From assembly GCA_030581615.1 (NCBI GenBank), contig JAKTTT010000030.1, positions 1 to 64,000 on the forward strand: 64,000 nt of DNA, written 5' to 3'. Below the pieces are notes generated by a model. That model had not been told where the DNA came from. It did no database searches and saw only the letters and a list, made by a program, of their open reading frames with translations. This stretch comes from Alloascoidea africana. Taxonomy: Eukaryota; Ascomycota; Alloascoideomycetes; Alloascoideales; Alloascoideaceae. Of this stretch, positions 20,378-32,703 are shown in pieces; within the stretch, counting starts at the first letter, position 1; every line of letters begins with the position of its first letter. The translations under genes were made by a program, and so were the position numbers.

Positions 20378-21063
20378 AATTGATATAATGTGATTGGGAA
20401 ATGTTGTTTGGTCGGTTGATGTTGGATGTCGCTGGAACAGGGTTTTCGTTGGGGGGTTGCAGTCAAGTCGAAATGACGTTTGCGTTGATTTGAAGCAAGG
20501 AACAAATTATTAATATTATTAGAGAAAGTGTAGACTTGGAGCGAGATGGCACTCAAAGACAGAAGGGAACAGAATCGTCTGGATGAAGAATGGATGGAGA
20601 AAAATCAGATGGGATAGGAGAAGGAGAGAAAACCAGAAGGGAAGAAGTGAGGAGGGGGAAGCGAGAGGTTTAAATAGAGAGGTTCAGGAGGGTCGAGCAC
20701 TGGAATCGAGCTAGCTGATTGGCCCCGGCCGGCGTTTGGCTTGCGGGAATATATCCTGTGCGCTACCAGTTGCGCGAGAAAAGTGCGTGCGCGGGCACAG
20801 AGCGCAAAAGTGCGCGGGCGAGGCTGCGTTTACCCGCCGGCGGCCAGCGCTTAACGTGCAGTCCTCCTCCGATCGCCGTCTCGCCTCGACTTTTTCCGGC
20901 GTCGCCAGCGCGAGCAGCGCGAGCAGCCCGGGGGCGCCAGCTTGCCAGCTTGCCAGCCGTGGGGGCAGGCCGCTTGGCAGGGGTGGGACGGCCGAGTGCC
21001 AGAGCGAGCGCGGGAGCCAGCGCTTGAGCGAGAGCGAGATCGAAATCGACATCGATCTCGGTG

Positions 21064-21091
21064 GAGCTGGGAGCTGGGAGCTGGGAGCTCG
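21064..21091. repeat. GGGAGCT heptamer tandem
   Basis: The unit GGGAGCT is repeated about three and a half times inside the GC-rich island upstream of PMA1. Confidence 0.85.
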
Positions 21092-22627
21092 GATCGGGCC
21101 ATCGGTGCTTGTTTTCCCTACGTTCTGATTAGCTCGTTGAGTGTTTTTCTTGTCTGGCCGTTGCCTAATCCGCAGGCCAATTCCACGAACAAGCGGCGCC
21201 CGCCCATTGGCCCGTTCGCCGGGGCCCTTGGATAAGGATAAGGTTGGCTTGGGCGAGACGGCGGCGGAAGACGCGGTGTCCCGGAGCGAGCAGCGAACAG
21301 CCAGCGAGCAGCCTGCGATTGAAAGAGAGCGGCAGCGACGGCGAGTGAATTATGTCATGGATGGGACGGACAGGCTGAGACAGACCAGTACGAATGAACT
21401 AACTAACCAAGTGACTCCAGCTACATACCGCTACAGCCTGAGTCTGCCACTAGCCCAGTCCAATCGACAAGGTAAACAAGCCGTCCGTCAAAGCTGGACA
21501 GGTAGCAGCCACATTCTACGTATTTGGAATCGATTCTGTTCACTTTTATTGTTTTGCTTTGTTTTGTTGTTGTTGTTTTGGTCTGTGTTCATGATCCTTG
21601 GGAGTAAATAGCTGCTTTGCAAACTATCGTTGGAAAGCATATTAGCCGCTCTTTATCGTCAAATTTTTCCTCTGCGCACTTATGACCAAACGGCTACGGT
21701 TACGACAACAACCAATTTCATCTCTGAGTTCAGAAGCAACTAACGGTAAAAGAAATAATATATTGGTAATTTACGATGGAAAGACGGCGAAAGCGAAAAG
21801 TTGAAGGATGATGATGACAATAATGCTTGGCATTCGCTACTTTCTTCACACGACTCGTTGCTCTCCTATCCTATCCATTCCTTTCCAAATACCAAATACC
21901 AATACCTCCGCATAATCACTAAACTGAGAAATTATCTTCAGACAGATCAAACAAAAGTGGAGATCTCATCGCTTTTACAAATTTCGTGCTAGCCCCCGAA
22001 CTTGCCGGTAAAAAACCAATGTGGTAAACGCTAGCGCACTTTTGCCCAAAACGTATAAATATGCGCTGACTCACCCAGTATATGCGCAAAGGTTTTCTCA
22101 ATTTATATCCGAAAATGGCACATTTTTGTCTCCCCCTATACCACCACTAATAAATAAACAAACCAGCCAATATTTATGGAAAACGTAATCAAAACAAGAA
22201 GTCGCTGCTGAGAAAAATATTAATTATTGTATCAGCTCTTGTCCACCGTTTATCGCTAATTATCATCGCTCAATCCGAAACCTCCTAAGCTCATATTCCG
22301 TCACAATATCTGATTTCGTGATCATCTCCATCTCCATAGCCGTTTCCTCCTCCCACTTGGATTTTCAAAGCACAAAGCATGTGTCCTCACTGATCGTTCT
22401 GAATATGCTGCTACAACATGATAAGGCAGAAATTCAAACTATTACCGCGCTTTGTTCCAGTCTTGTGACGTGATGATAATGCCTGTTGAAAGTTGCTGCA
22501 TTCTTGAACAAGAAACTACTCAGGTATGGGTCAGTCCATGTTCTTTTTTTCTCTCCCCCCTGTTATGCTGCTGCTAGCACCGGCTCTGGACACTTTATTC
22601 TGTTGTACGTCTTTTGCTGGCTCCCAT

Positions 22628-22657
22628 CTCTCTTTCTCTTTCTCTTTCTCTTTCTCT
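22628..22657. repeat. CTTTCT hexamer microsatellite
   Basis: About five copies of a pyrimidine hexamer lie in the gene-free region upstream of PMA1. Confidence 0.85.
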
Positions 22658-25600
22658 TGCTCCTAGCTAGCTGTTGTCGTCATCTTCTTTCTACTCTTCT
22701 ACTCTACCACCTTCTAATGCATGATGACATGAAGACTCGAAATTTGACATTGCGGGTCTACAAAACTAGCAGATCAACGCCCTTTTCCGCGCCTTTTCTC
22801 GTTTTTTTACCCTTTTCATCCATAACACCGGGGTTTGATCGGAGAGATTATTCAAATACAAGAACAAAAAGAAATCATGCAATTGGGCAAATACTAAATA
22901 CCAAGCTTTTTCCCAAACGTCTCAAGTCTTAAATTAAAACCTCTCTGTTGCTCCCATAAATCAATCTCAGCCGTAGCAGTACCAGTATTAGTACTACTAG
23001 TCAGTACTAAATGATACATTTTTTTGCGTTCCTATGCCCATGTCCAATTACACTTACACCTGCTTACTTGAAAACAAACAAGGCTCTAACCTTACCTTTT
23101 ATGCGTTCCAAAGTAGGCATTTAAATCTCCTTATACGGGAAAGCAACTTCTTAAAAAGACAAAAACAAATGGGGAACAATTCCACCACCACGCCACGCTT
23201 GGTCCCTTTTCGCCCAGTATTGATGCGATCCAGCATTTTTCCTTTCCAACCGTTGGAAACTGCATCGATGTCATGTTCCACAACACCATCTTATTATTGG
23301 CTTTCTCTTATCTCTTGAAAAATGTAGTCTTACCGGTTAGCTCGACGTTAAATTCAAAAACGGACTGTTCAAAAGCTTTACTGTGTTGACGCCCAGTGGG
23401 AGATCAACGTTTACAACTAGGAATGTTTGTCTAAGATAAAAAAAAAATAATAGAGAAAAGCCTCCCCAGAATGGACAAGATAGGTCAAAGCATGCAAAAA
23501 TCCGGAAAGAACGTCTATATATGACAAATTTCAACAAAACTTGTAGAGGTAGTAGATATAATCCCTGATAAGCTATTTGCTGCTGGTTAGGGAAACCGCC
23601 GGAACCGAAAAAGAACAAAAGGGAAAAAGAAACACAAACATGCTAGAGTGAAAAGCGTCGCATTTTTTGGATGTTTTAGGTTTAACCTTAAACTGAAAGT
23701 TTGTTTTTTTTTTGTCTTTTTTGCGTCTTCTTGGTTGCAACCCTCGTTTTGTTGTTTATTTTTGACCAGTCTCATTGGCATTTATATATAAAGAACTTCT
23801 CTTACGTTTACTTTTTTGTTCATACTTTGATTACTTTGCATTTTTTTCAGTTTGTTCTATCTCTGATAAGTTAACCATGCCGTATTCTGATAAAAGGGAC
23901 AGAGAATTAGTAATGATATAGAAATGGAAACCCATTTTTTTTTTTTTCATCCTGGTGTTGCGTCAGATTTGTGCGTTGGATCTGAACCAAAAAAATCTCG
24001 ACAAATTTTTCTAGAAACCGCTTCACAATGCCTCTTCAGCCTCTCCTTTTGTCAATTCAAAAAATAATCAATTGCAATTAACAAAAACATAAACATAATT
24101 GAAGTATGCTTGGCATGTCAGTCTAATTGGAAAAAAGCAAAGGCTTGGCCCGTTCCAATTCCAAACCGTGATGTAATGTCGGAACAACCAGAGACACACA
24201 GACAAATCCTGTGTACTGAAGATTCTATTATCTTTCATCCTTTTTGATTACTCCGATAACCAGTAGATGCTATTGGAAAGTCTTGTGCTTTCGACCGTCA
24301 TAACCCTTCTCCACAAATTTTTCACATTGATAGATCTCCATCAATCTCGCCCACTTCTTGGCGGTTACAAAGCCATTGTGCTTTCTTTGTACACTACTAT
24401 TTGAATGTTTGGTAAGCGGTTAAAAAGATCTCGAATGCTTCTTCTTGTCTTGCCAAGAAATTCCCATTCGTTTTCTTTCCCGCCTTTCCTGTTATCAGTA
24501 GGCAATGGTAGACCTCTCAGGCACAACGCACAACACAATCGAGGCATTCCCCATCGCCTCAATTTATGTAGCTCATTCTTACTAAACCTCGCTCACTCCC
24601 CATCCTGATCTTTGATCTTGACATTTGCGTTTGTTTTGTTATTGGTTTCCTGACAATTATAGGTGGCTGGTTTCCCTCTACTTATCAAAATATGCACAAA
24701 TGTCTATAGTTTGTTATATACAGTTGCTTACAGCAGACTTCGGTTAGAATACATCTGTGAGTTCCATCTCCCTTAAAGTTTTTTTTTTTCTCTCTCTCTC
24801 CCCGCTCTCGAAATGGGACAAAGTGCTCCTAAACAGTCTTCTTCTCTCTAAAAAGAGAATTAAACAAAACCAAAATTTATTCTTCCATTCGTTAATTAAA
24901 AATAAAGGTGCTCTACCTTTATAACAAAACAGTAAACTTCTGACAAAATTTTTCATTTCCTCTTTAATGAACGCCCATAATTAACTGTGTAAAACAGTCG
25001 CATACTCAAGCATACTTTTTGAGGGTTTTCTCGTTTTATTTTATTTTTCATCAGATACAACCTTAATGCACCAAACACACACACACTTGTCAACCTATTT
25101 TTTCTCTGTCGCTTGTCAGTTGGATTTTATACCCTCATTGGTAGACATCATCATACTAAACTATTGTTACCAGGGCCAAAAAGTCAAAATCTCTACGTCA
25201 CTTTCTTAACCTAAGTTATGCTGTTTATTACTAAAAAAAAAATATGGGGAAAATCCCGCTTCTCCAATCACAAATGTCGTGATCCATATTGTAGAAATTA
25301 AAACCGTTGTGTCTTTTCTATTTTCTATAGAGCATTGCGTGACAGGTTTTTCATTTGCTCTGTTTTCGGGTAGTTATCGGGTTTTGGGCGGACAAATACC
25401 AGAGGCACAAAAGAAGAGCCGAGCGGGAAACTCAATCGGGAACTCAAAGATGAGCCAGACAGGGAACGAGAGAGGGGCCAGAGGGATAATAAACAAAGTG
25501 CTTGAACCCCGTTATTGCGTTTTAATTCTTTCGCAAATTAAAAATCTGCGCTGGCCCTGGATTTGCAAAACAAGACTAAGCTGAGTGGCCACTTTTCTTG

Positions 25601-27015
25601 TCGCTTGTTTGAATGTTTGTTTTATGTCGTCGTCTCAGTGTCGGAATAGAGTAAGGGCCAAGAGATTAAACATTAAGATTGGGGAGAAATATTTTTTTTT
25701 CCCTCTTGTTATCTAACTACCACTGCATAGAAGTTTAAGTCATACGAATTTTTTTTTTTCTTCATTACTTTCCGACTTTGAACGAGAAAGAGACCAGTTA
25801 AAGAGAATTCAGGATCTGTCAAATTCCTTGCTGCAGGATGATGACAATGTTGATCTAGTTTGTTCTGGTTGGTGCACATCCAAATGGCGTCAGAGACCGC
25901 CCCAATCCTCACCAGGGCCTGAAAAGAAAATCCAACGCTCATGTGTCATCACTTTAAAACTGAAAAGTGAAACTGTTTTCGGAATCGGGGTCGGAAGCAG
26001 AGTCTAGGGACCTGGGACAGAATAGGGGAAAGTGCGTTCCCGAGCCCTCTGTCAAAGAGACCGGTTTAATCGGGTTGCGACATTTTTTTTTTCTGTTTTG
26101 TTCATTTTCCTGTTGCGGTGTCACTCAAAGCGCCATCTGTGGACATACCTGAGGTTTAAGCTTTTGATTGTTGTGCTCTATTTGTAATGCCAAGAAAGAA
26201 TACACATCTTATTAGTATTAGGAATCAACCAATCTCTCGAGGAATCAAAAGAGAAATGTGAGTATGCAGCTTAGTTCACTCTGTGTATAATTTTACGTCA
26301 ACTTCCGGGGTTCGGATAAATATCGCTCGGTCAATGACACATTTAAGAAACATATATGCGCGCCAATTTGTGCCATACAAGAATGAATGAATAACCTCCC
26401 TTTTATTCAATTACGGGAGAAGACGGCCATCTTCCAGTGACAATTCGCCGCATCAGGTCGATTTAAACACAGATCTGCGCCATACACTGGCGCCGTGCAA
26501 AGAGATAAAGATCCAGGGGGGAAAAAAACGCTCAAGGGGAAAGAAATAACATATTGCACTGTTCAATCACATTATGATGAAAACCAGCGATGGGAATAAT
26601 GTTTATTAGTATAAATAATTGCCTGGAATGGGGGAAACCCCTCCTTCTATAACTACCCTAAATCAAAAGTGCTTTTCTTAGTGTTTCTTGCCCTTGCTCT
26701 ATAACTTCTTAACAAGTAGATGAGACACGGGGAACCAAGCGTAAGACCGTAAAAAAAAAAAGAAATCAAGGGTTGATGGGGGAGGAGAATGAAAATGAAA
26801 CAAAAAAATGCGTAAGTAAAGCAAAAAGTTTTGATTTTGTACCGGTGGTAAACAGATGTAATTATTAACCAAAAGTCAGAAGAAACGGCAATAAGGAAAA
26901 GCAAAGCAAAAGCGAAAGTACATTTTGAACTCAATTTTCTCAAAAACACACTATTGTTAGCATGTTCCTCAAGTCCGGGGTGATCAACAAGATTTCGCAT
27001 TGTTGTTTTCAATGT

Positions 27016-28557
27016 CTAATAAAACAAAAATGCACAACACATGATAAATGAGATCAGTGAATAGAAGCTACCTGGGGTCATGTTTGATGAAGCACCCGAA
27101 TCCTGATCCTCTGTAGTGGAATTGGATCCAGATGTACTTGTCGAATTTGCAAGTGCCTTTTCCAAAATTCCATCACCTTCTTCTAAAAGCGTTGATTTGC
27201 TGGATGTAGAAGAGCTAGCGGCAGGTTCATAATACTGGTCATAGTTGGGGGCCTTGACTGCTCCGGGGATTCCTGATGAGGTGATTTCGGTGATGCTGGA
27301 ACCGGAAGCACTGAGAACAGCCTGTGCCATTGCAATTTCGTAGTTCTCAAGATCGTATACCACGTATGCAGACCGTAAGAAAGAATCGCCGAGGGTAACG
27401 GATTGTGAAGAAGTTGCCATTATTCCAATTGCGCAGAGATTGTTTCCATTGGCACTGGTTGCGCTTCCTCCACTGGCATATGAAACCTCCAGCATAAAGT
27501 TGACAAGAGGAGTTCTGATCTCAGCTCCGTTAAAGTTGAAGGTGACATATCGGGAATCACTGTCATCTACACATTCAATAATGTAAGCGCCGACAGATGT
27601 TGAATATTCACCTCCAAGAGCAGCACCAATAGCATCAACCATGTCTGTGGGGACATAGGTCAGTGTGGTGCCAGAATCCAAAAGAGCAGGCATGCTTTCC
27701 GAGACGAAAGAAGTGGCCGTGCCATCTACATGCGAAGTCATCCCGGAGAGGGTCACCTGGAGCCTTATTGGCTTTTCATAGGTGGTAGAGGTTCGGACAA
27801 TCTTGAGCCGGCTCAGGTCTCCACTGTACTTCGCATGGTCAACAGCTCCAAAGAGAATCGAGCCACTGGAGGCGTCTGGATTGTCCAGGTAAAGGGAGTA
27901 TGCTGGTGTGTTGATGACGCCAGCATCGACGAGTGCCTGAGGGAGATTTGCATATTGGTATGGGTTTTTCGTGTATTGTTCAAGCGCAGTCGTTTCAAGT
28001 TCTTTAAACCCAATTCCCAAGACTCCAATCGTCGAGTTGGACTCGTTGGCAACTGCAAAGGTGAAGTCGTCCAAAACCAAGTTATCTCCAATCTGAATAT
28101 GGTCAGTAACCCAGTCACCTTTCGCGTAGGAGTCGTCTGCATAGGCAATGTTGAAATCTGCATTGACAAATTTGTAGCTGCTTGTAGAATCAACGTCAAA
28201 CGTGCCGTAGTTTGAACAATCTGCGCCGCCGCCTGAACAATAAGGGTTTCCGCTGGACATAACCCAGAGGTCTGAAGAACCTGTATCCATTAAGACCTTC
28301 ATTTCCTGTCCAGGCGTTCCCAACATTATGTCGGCATAGTAAAATGTATCCTCGTTGCCGAGTGTAAATTCGGCGTAGTTGGAACTTCTTTTCCTCAGTG
28401 ATGAATACTTGGATTGTGAAAGAGAAGCGTTAGATGATCGCTTTGCTTGAAAGTCGAGTTTAACGCCTCCATGGGGGCCTCTCTTGATGGGTTGGGCAAG
28501 GGCCAAGGGAAGGAGTGCTGCTACTGCTGTTGCTAGAGTGCCTGTAGTGAACTTCAT
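27016..28557 (-). CDS. Yapsin-type GPI-anchored aspartyl protease (513 aa)
   Basis: This is a secreted pepsin-family (A1) aspartic protease. A signal peptide covers about residues 1-21 (ATAVAALLPLALA). A propeptide with dibasic KR sites, as processed by Kex2, follows. The first active-site motif is MDTGSSDLWVM (Asp91) and the second is LLDSGTTLTYVP (Asp294). A Ser/Thr/Asn-rich stalk with several N-x-S/T sites begins at about residue 440. It ends in a hydrophobic tail (SLISFIMCCAFLFY) after an SSNMT segment, which fits a GPI-attachment signal. Yapsins reside at the plasma membrane or wall, cleave at basic residues and support wall remodelling. A disulfide-bounded loop after the first motif (PYCSGGGADCSNYG) is typical. 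No intron is needed. Confidence 0.93.
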   Translation of the reverse strand: MKFTTGTLATAVAALLPLALAQPIKRGPHGGVKLDFQAKRSSNASLSQSKYSSLRKRSSNYAEFTLGNEDTFYYADIMLGTPGQEMKVLMDTGSSDLWVMSSGNPYCSGGGADCSNYGTFDVDSTSSYKFVNADFNIAYADDSYAKGDWVTDHIQIGDNLVLDDFTFAVANESNSTIGVLGIGFKELETTALEQYTKNPYQYANLPQALVDAGVINTPAYSLYLDNPDASSGSILFGAVDHAKYSGDLSRLKIVRTSTTYEKPIRLQVTLSGMTSHVDGTATSFVSESMPALLDSGTTLTYVPTDMVDAIGAALGGEYSTSVGAYIIECVDDSDSRYVTFNFNGAEIRTPLVNFMLEVSYASGGSATSANGNNLCAIGIMATSSQSVTLGDSFLRSAYVVYDLENYEIAMAQAVLSASGSSITEITSSGIPGAVKAPNYDQYYEPAASSSTSSKSTLLEEGDGILEKALANSTSTSGSNSTTEDQDSGASSNMTPGSFYSLISFIMCCAFLFY

Positions 28558-30746
28558 TTTCTTTGGGTATAAAAATAGTTATGAAGCTCAGAATAGAATG
28601 GAATAGTTGCTTTAAGGATGAGACTAATAATTTGTTGTTATTGTGGTGGTGAAATTATATTCGATAGTAACTAGTCGAGACCAGCGATTGTTACGTCCTA
28701 TTTGGAAAAACAAAAAGTGATTAAGAGGTGATCGAAGAAGCACAATAACCACAGCAATCAGGAGAGACTTGAAGTGAAAGGTTATTCAGGGAGAGAAGTA
28801 AAGTGTTTGGAATTGTGGTGGGAGAGAGGATATTCTTATACAGGCTGTGGAATTCCCAAACGCCTACTTTCCTCGAAATTTATTATCCTCGTAGCAGGCT
28901 TCCCTACTATACACTTGCTGTTTGTCCGCACCATGCCAAGTTGAGACTCTGACGGTTCTGCTGCGTAGAAAGAGAATTAATTGGAAGGGTCGAAGAAACA
29001 AACCGTGGAGATACATGTAGTGCTCTGCGCTTACAGTTTCAAGGCAATAAGCACCTCCAAGACCAAAAAAACCTATAGTTCTGGCTCTGTTTCTTGCTGC
29101 AGTCATAACCAAAGTTTTACATTGAAAACCCCAAAGCCTTGAGAAATAAAAAAAAAGAAAGAAAATATTTAGTACCTGCGCATGGCATATAGGCTGCTAA
29201 CAGCAACAGTAATTTCGATTTACTTCCTATTCCGGAAGTTTATATGTCTCTCGCATTGCAGATACGCAGAACCGTGTCAAAAAACTGACATTTACTCCTT
29301 CTTCCCCAGCATAGAAACGGCAGAAGTTGAGGCTTGTCCTGTTGAAAGATTGGGATCGAACTAGGGATATACTGTACAGGGGGCGCTTAACCCCTTATAA
29401 TTCCCAGCTAGGGCCTCCTATAGAACTCCTTCCGGAATCATCTGCCGGCCGTTCCAGGCACTTTCATCCAACATCAATACTGAAAATCTTTTCGGTAGTC
29501 AGGACATTGCTTTTCAGAGAAATAGACAATTGGTCTGCTTACTTGTATGTTTATCAGCCCTGAAATTTCATCTCATTTCAGCCTATCAAGCCCAATTATT
29601 TCATTCTCTTTTCTTTTCTTTTCTTTCCAGGTACGAATGACTACGATACGGCCTGTCAGATCAGTCTAATGGTGGTCGTTGGAATTTGTGGTAGATCGGA
29701 ACTGATCTGAGCCTCTTCTCCTCGACATCTAGAATCCCGGCCTCTACAACCTTACCATCGCTAATTTGTGGAGAGAAAGTCCAGACCGTTGAGTCAACCC
29801 AACTTTCTTCATTAACAAGCATTCTGAAATCTACTGCGCCAACCCTATCAAATATCCTGCGCGGCTTAAAAGATTAAGAAAATCATTTTTACTGAAACTG
29901 GGAGTCTTCCTAATTTGATTTGAAAATCATCGCACTGTCTAATGACCAGGCACAAATTATGGGAATAAGCAGATGGACAGATACTGGCAGAAAAGAGTGT
30001 TCTACTTTAGCTAGTAACTAGAGCGTGATTATCTTTGCGTCATCGTATAATCGATTATAGCCAAGCACTGTTGTTTCGCGCTGCATCAGGATTTTGAAGC
30101 CAACTACCGCCACTGGCAGTCGGGATATCTTGGATAATAACTGTTTACACCAGAAACTCGTGATTTGGGAGGAAGGGGGAATAGCAAGTTGCATACGATG
30201 CGATAATTGGGATTTACTCTCTGTTCACCAACTTACGATTAAGATTACAGTAATACAACAACAGCAGAGTATTTTTTTTTTGACAAGATCAACGGTGCAG
30301 GAGCCGGTTTAATGGATCAAGAGGCAAGAAAAAAAAAAAAGCATGCGAATGTAATCTTCACGATTATGCTTGAGTGCATCTTTAAACCTCGATTTTTCAT
30401 CTTTTCAATCTGTCTCGGTCCTTCTCAGTTCTGATCACCAACTCCTATTCAAGCGAGAAGATAATAGCTTTTCTCTATGTTTCAGATGAGACCCCTTTAA
30501 TTCTAAAGTTCTTTCTCAGCTATTGGCGAAACCTGAGCAATATCATCTACTTTCGGATATCATCGGTCGCCCAGCTTGTCTTAAACATGATCCGGGTAAC
30601 CAGTCCACAGTTTGTTTGACATTTGCACACACGCTGAAAATTGAATTTCAACACCCATCCTAAAATACCGGTTCTCCACAGATTACCAGACCATCAAACA
30701 AACATACCCTGACTATAACCAATAGCCCAACAAGATTCTAAACAAT
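28558..30746. other. Intergenic between yapsin and C2H2 protein
   Basis: These 2.2 kb form the divergent upstream region of both genes. A TATAAGAA element on the yapsin strand lies near 28833. A pyrimidine repeat is at 29605-29635. A possible tiny spliced frame (29106 to about 28913, minus) is too weak to annotate. Nothing else is recognised. Confidence 0.5.
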
Positions 30747-31853
30747 ATGTCATACTACGAAATACTACAAGTGCTGAGCGCCTGTGATGTAATTGACGCT
30801 GCAGACGTCCCTATGCCAACACATCCCGTTGTAGCGCCATTTTCCAGCACACCACGCTTAGGTCTGAGCAGTTACAGCACAGGTGGCACATTTGGCTTAA
30901 AGGACAGGAATGGGTTACAGGAACTAAAGCTGAGCTCGTCTTTTTTAGCGGGACTGAGTCAACGGCGGAGAGAGCAACAAAAGGTGGGAGGCAATCAAAC
31001 CAGCTCATATTTAACAAATAACATCAACAATAGGGTTCCAAAGAGGCCTCGTGATGATAAACAAGATGGGCCTTCCATCGAGGATCTCTGTCGTTCAGTG
31101 TCCAAGCAAAGTTCTGGCATGGTTGAACATGGCTTTTTCTCGACTTCGCTTAATCCAGATTCCGAACTATCCACATTTATCAAGGAACATGCGAAAACTG
31201 ACCAGGAGAAGAAAAGCTCATCATCGGGGTCTGGTCACCCTTCTCCATCGGATCCAATCACAGAAATGATGGTCCAAAGTGCTATCAATGTGGCATACGA
31301 TGTTGCTCAAAGACATACCCCTTCCACCGATATTTCGATTCCCATCGAGCTCCATAATCCATCTCCATCTTTAATACATACCTTGAACAAGATTCTAAAA
31401 GCAAAGGCAACACAGAGCGGTACAGCTTACTATACATGGGGATCAAGCCGTGGGGTTTCACCTTCGTCAAACTCGTCGTCACAGACCCAGCCCAGCCCAG
31501 CCAATTCAAACGGCCACAATAACATTGCTAGAAGTATTGGTAACACGACAACTCTCCCCACTGGAACGATATACCATGGACTGAACCACAACGGTAGCAT
31601 TGGGAACGGTGGAGGCATTTCAAAGCGAGGCAGGTATCAGTCCTATAACGTCCAAAAATGTGACGTTTGCAGTAGAGAGTTTAAAGGTCCAAAAGCCGCG
31701 ACTCACAAACAGCAACATATCAGAAGACTTCATCCTGAAGAATACATGCCGAAAAAGGGCGGCAAAAAGGCCACTGATCAGGTTTCGGTTCCAGCAACTG
31801 GACCAGATTCTCAACCCTCCCATTCAGCTGCTACATCTCCTATACCTTTATGA
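30747..31853 (+). CDS. Single C2H2 zinc-finger protein, unidentified (368 aa)
   Basis: I do not recognise an orthologue. The frame is intact and starts at an ATG in a good context (ACAATATGTC). The first 300 residues are low-complexity Ser, Pro, Asn and Gly. One short conserved-looking helix-prone stretch lies at about 170-215 (ITEMMVQSAINVAYDVAQRH, then IHTLNKILKAKA). One zinc-finger-like motif occurs at about residues 306-326. It has C-x2-C (CDVC), then REFKGPKAAT, H-x3-H (HKQQH) and IRRLHPEEYM, followed by a basic tail GKKATD. A single finger plus a basic tail suggests a DNA- or RNA-binding regulator, but no target can be inferred. A long upstream non-coding region fits a regulated gene. 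Confidence 0.75.
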   Translation: MSYYEILQVLSACDVIDAADVPMPTHPVVAPFSSTPRLGLSSYSTGGTFGLKDRNGLQELKLSSSFLAGLSQRRREQQKVGGNQTSSYLTNNINNRVPKRPRDDKQDGPSIEDLCRSVSKQSSGMVEHGFFSTSLNPDSELSTFIKEHAKTDQEKKSSSSGSGHPSPSDPITEMMVQSAINVAYDVAQRHTPSTDISIPIELHNPSPSLIHTLNKILKAKATQSGTAYYTWGSSRGVSPSSNSSSQTQPSPANSNGHNNIARSIGNTTTLPTGTIYHGLNHNGSIGNGGGISKRGRYQSYNVQKCDVCSREFKGPKAATHKQQHIRRLHPEEYMPKKGGKKATDQVSVPATGPDSQPSHSAATSPIPL

Positions 31854-32703
31854 CTGCCCAAAACTGGGAAGTGTTTGAATCTTTAAAGAGAGATTTGTTC
31901 CCGCTAGTTATTTCTGTTTTAAATCACTGCATATTACTACTGTTGTTCTATTTACTTATCTTAACATTTGCATTTAAGAAAATATGAGGAAGCAGGGTTT
32001 CAGCTACTTGTTGTTTTAACTGAAGCATTTTTTCTTTTTCTTTTTTCTTTTTTACTTTTTATTATCAAATGTTCATCCACATCTATATCAAAGAGCGCAT
32101 GCTATCAACTATCTACAATGAACATTATGCCAATTATTAGTTATAAAGATAATGTGAAACAAAAAAAAAGATGTAAAAATAATCGTTATAACATCCAAAT
32201 CATTATTGAATAGAATTCTTGAAGAAGACCCCTTTTTTAAAAAAATAGCAAGGAGGGGGGCAAAAAAAAAGAAAAAGGAAATCAAACAAACAAACAAACA
32301 AACAAACGGGAATATAAAAAGCTAATTAAAACAGCTAAACAATAAATACCAACAAAAAGGATAGAAAGATAATTTACGGTATGAGATTATATTCGTGACC
32401 CAGGTGGGTGGGGAATAATTGCTCATGTGAGTGGTATTTGTAAAGTAGAGAGATGGCAAATGGTCATAACGAAAGAAAGAAGAGAAATGACAAAACATGC
32501 CGCCTTTGTACATGTTGTTGAAATTCTGGATATCAACAAAACAAAAACAAAAAACATGTTGCTTTTAGGATTTTCCTTGCTGGAGAAGAGTGCAGCAATA
32601 AACTTGAACATTTCAAGAATAAATTGGCCCTCCTCACCCTCCAGACATTGAACTTTAAGCTCTTATCATAGGTTTGGTTATTTTTTTCAGATAATCCACT
32701 CCA
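31854..32703. other. Convergent AT-rich intergenic region
   Basis: This 850-bp stretch between two convergent genes is AT-rich and has a CAAA tandem at 32283-32307. It presumably holds both 3' ends. No gene is supported. Confidence 0.55.
32283..32307. repeat. CAAA tetranucleotide microsatellite
   Basis: Six uninterrupted CAAA units plus a final C, in the convergent region upstream of the PIB2-like stop codon. Confidence 0.9.

Larger units (their letters stand above)
20378..27015. other. Large gene-poor region upstream of PMA1
   Basis: About 6.6 kb between the PMA1 leader and the yapsin stop codon has no open frame with recognisable protein character on either strand. It contains a GC-rich island (about 20710-21350) with a GGGAGCT tandem. 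It also holds a CTTTCT microsatellite (22628-22657), many homopolymer runs and TA-rich stretches. Possible contents are an extended PMA1 regulatory region, a long non-coding RNA, a replication origin or a centromere. None is demonstrated. Confidence 0.55.

Noticed and set aside
22069-22075. TGACTCA (Gcn4-type) in the gene-free region
   Set aside because: It is about 2 kb from the PMA1 start with no gene beside it. A seven-base match is expected by chance in this length.
22486-22932. 148-codon plus-strand frame in the region upstream of PMA1
   Set aside because: Leu/Phe runs come from the CTTTCT microsatellite; no conserved segment.
26653-27012. 119-codon minus-strand frame directly after the yapsin stop
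   Set aside because: Phe-rich translation of AT-rich 3' UTR sequence without a family match.
29345-29420. GTTCGATCC-like T-loop on the minus strand
   Set aside because: No T-stem or acceptor pairing could be drawn around it.
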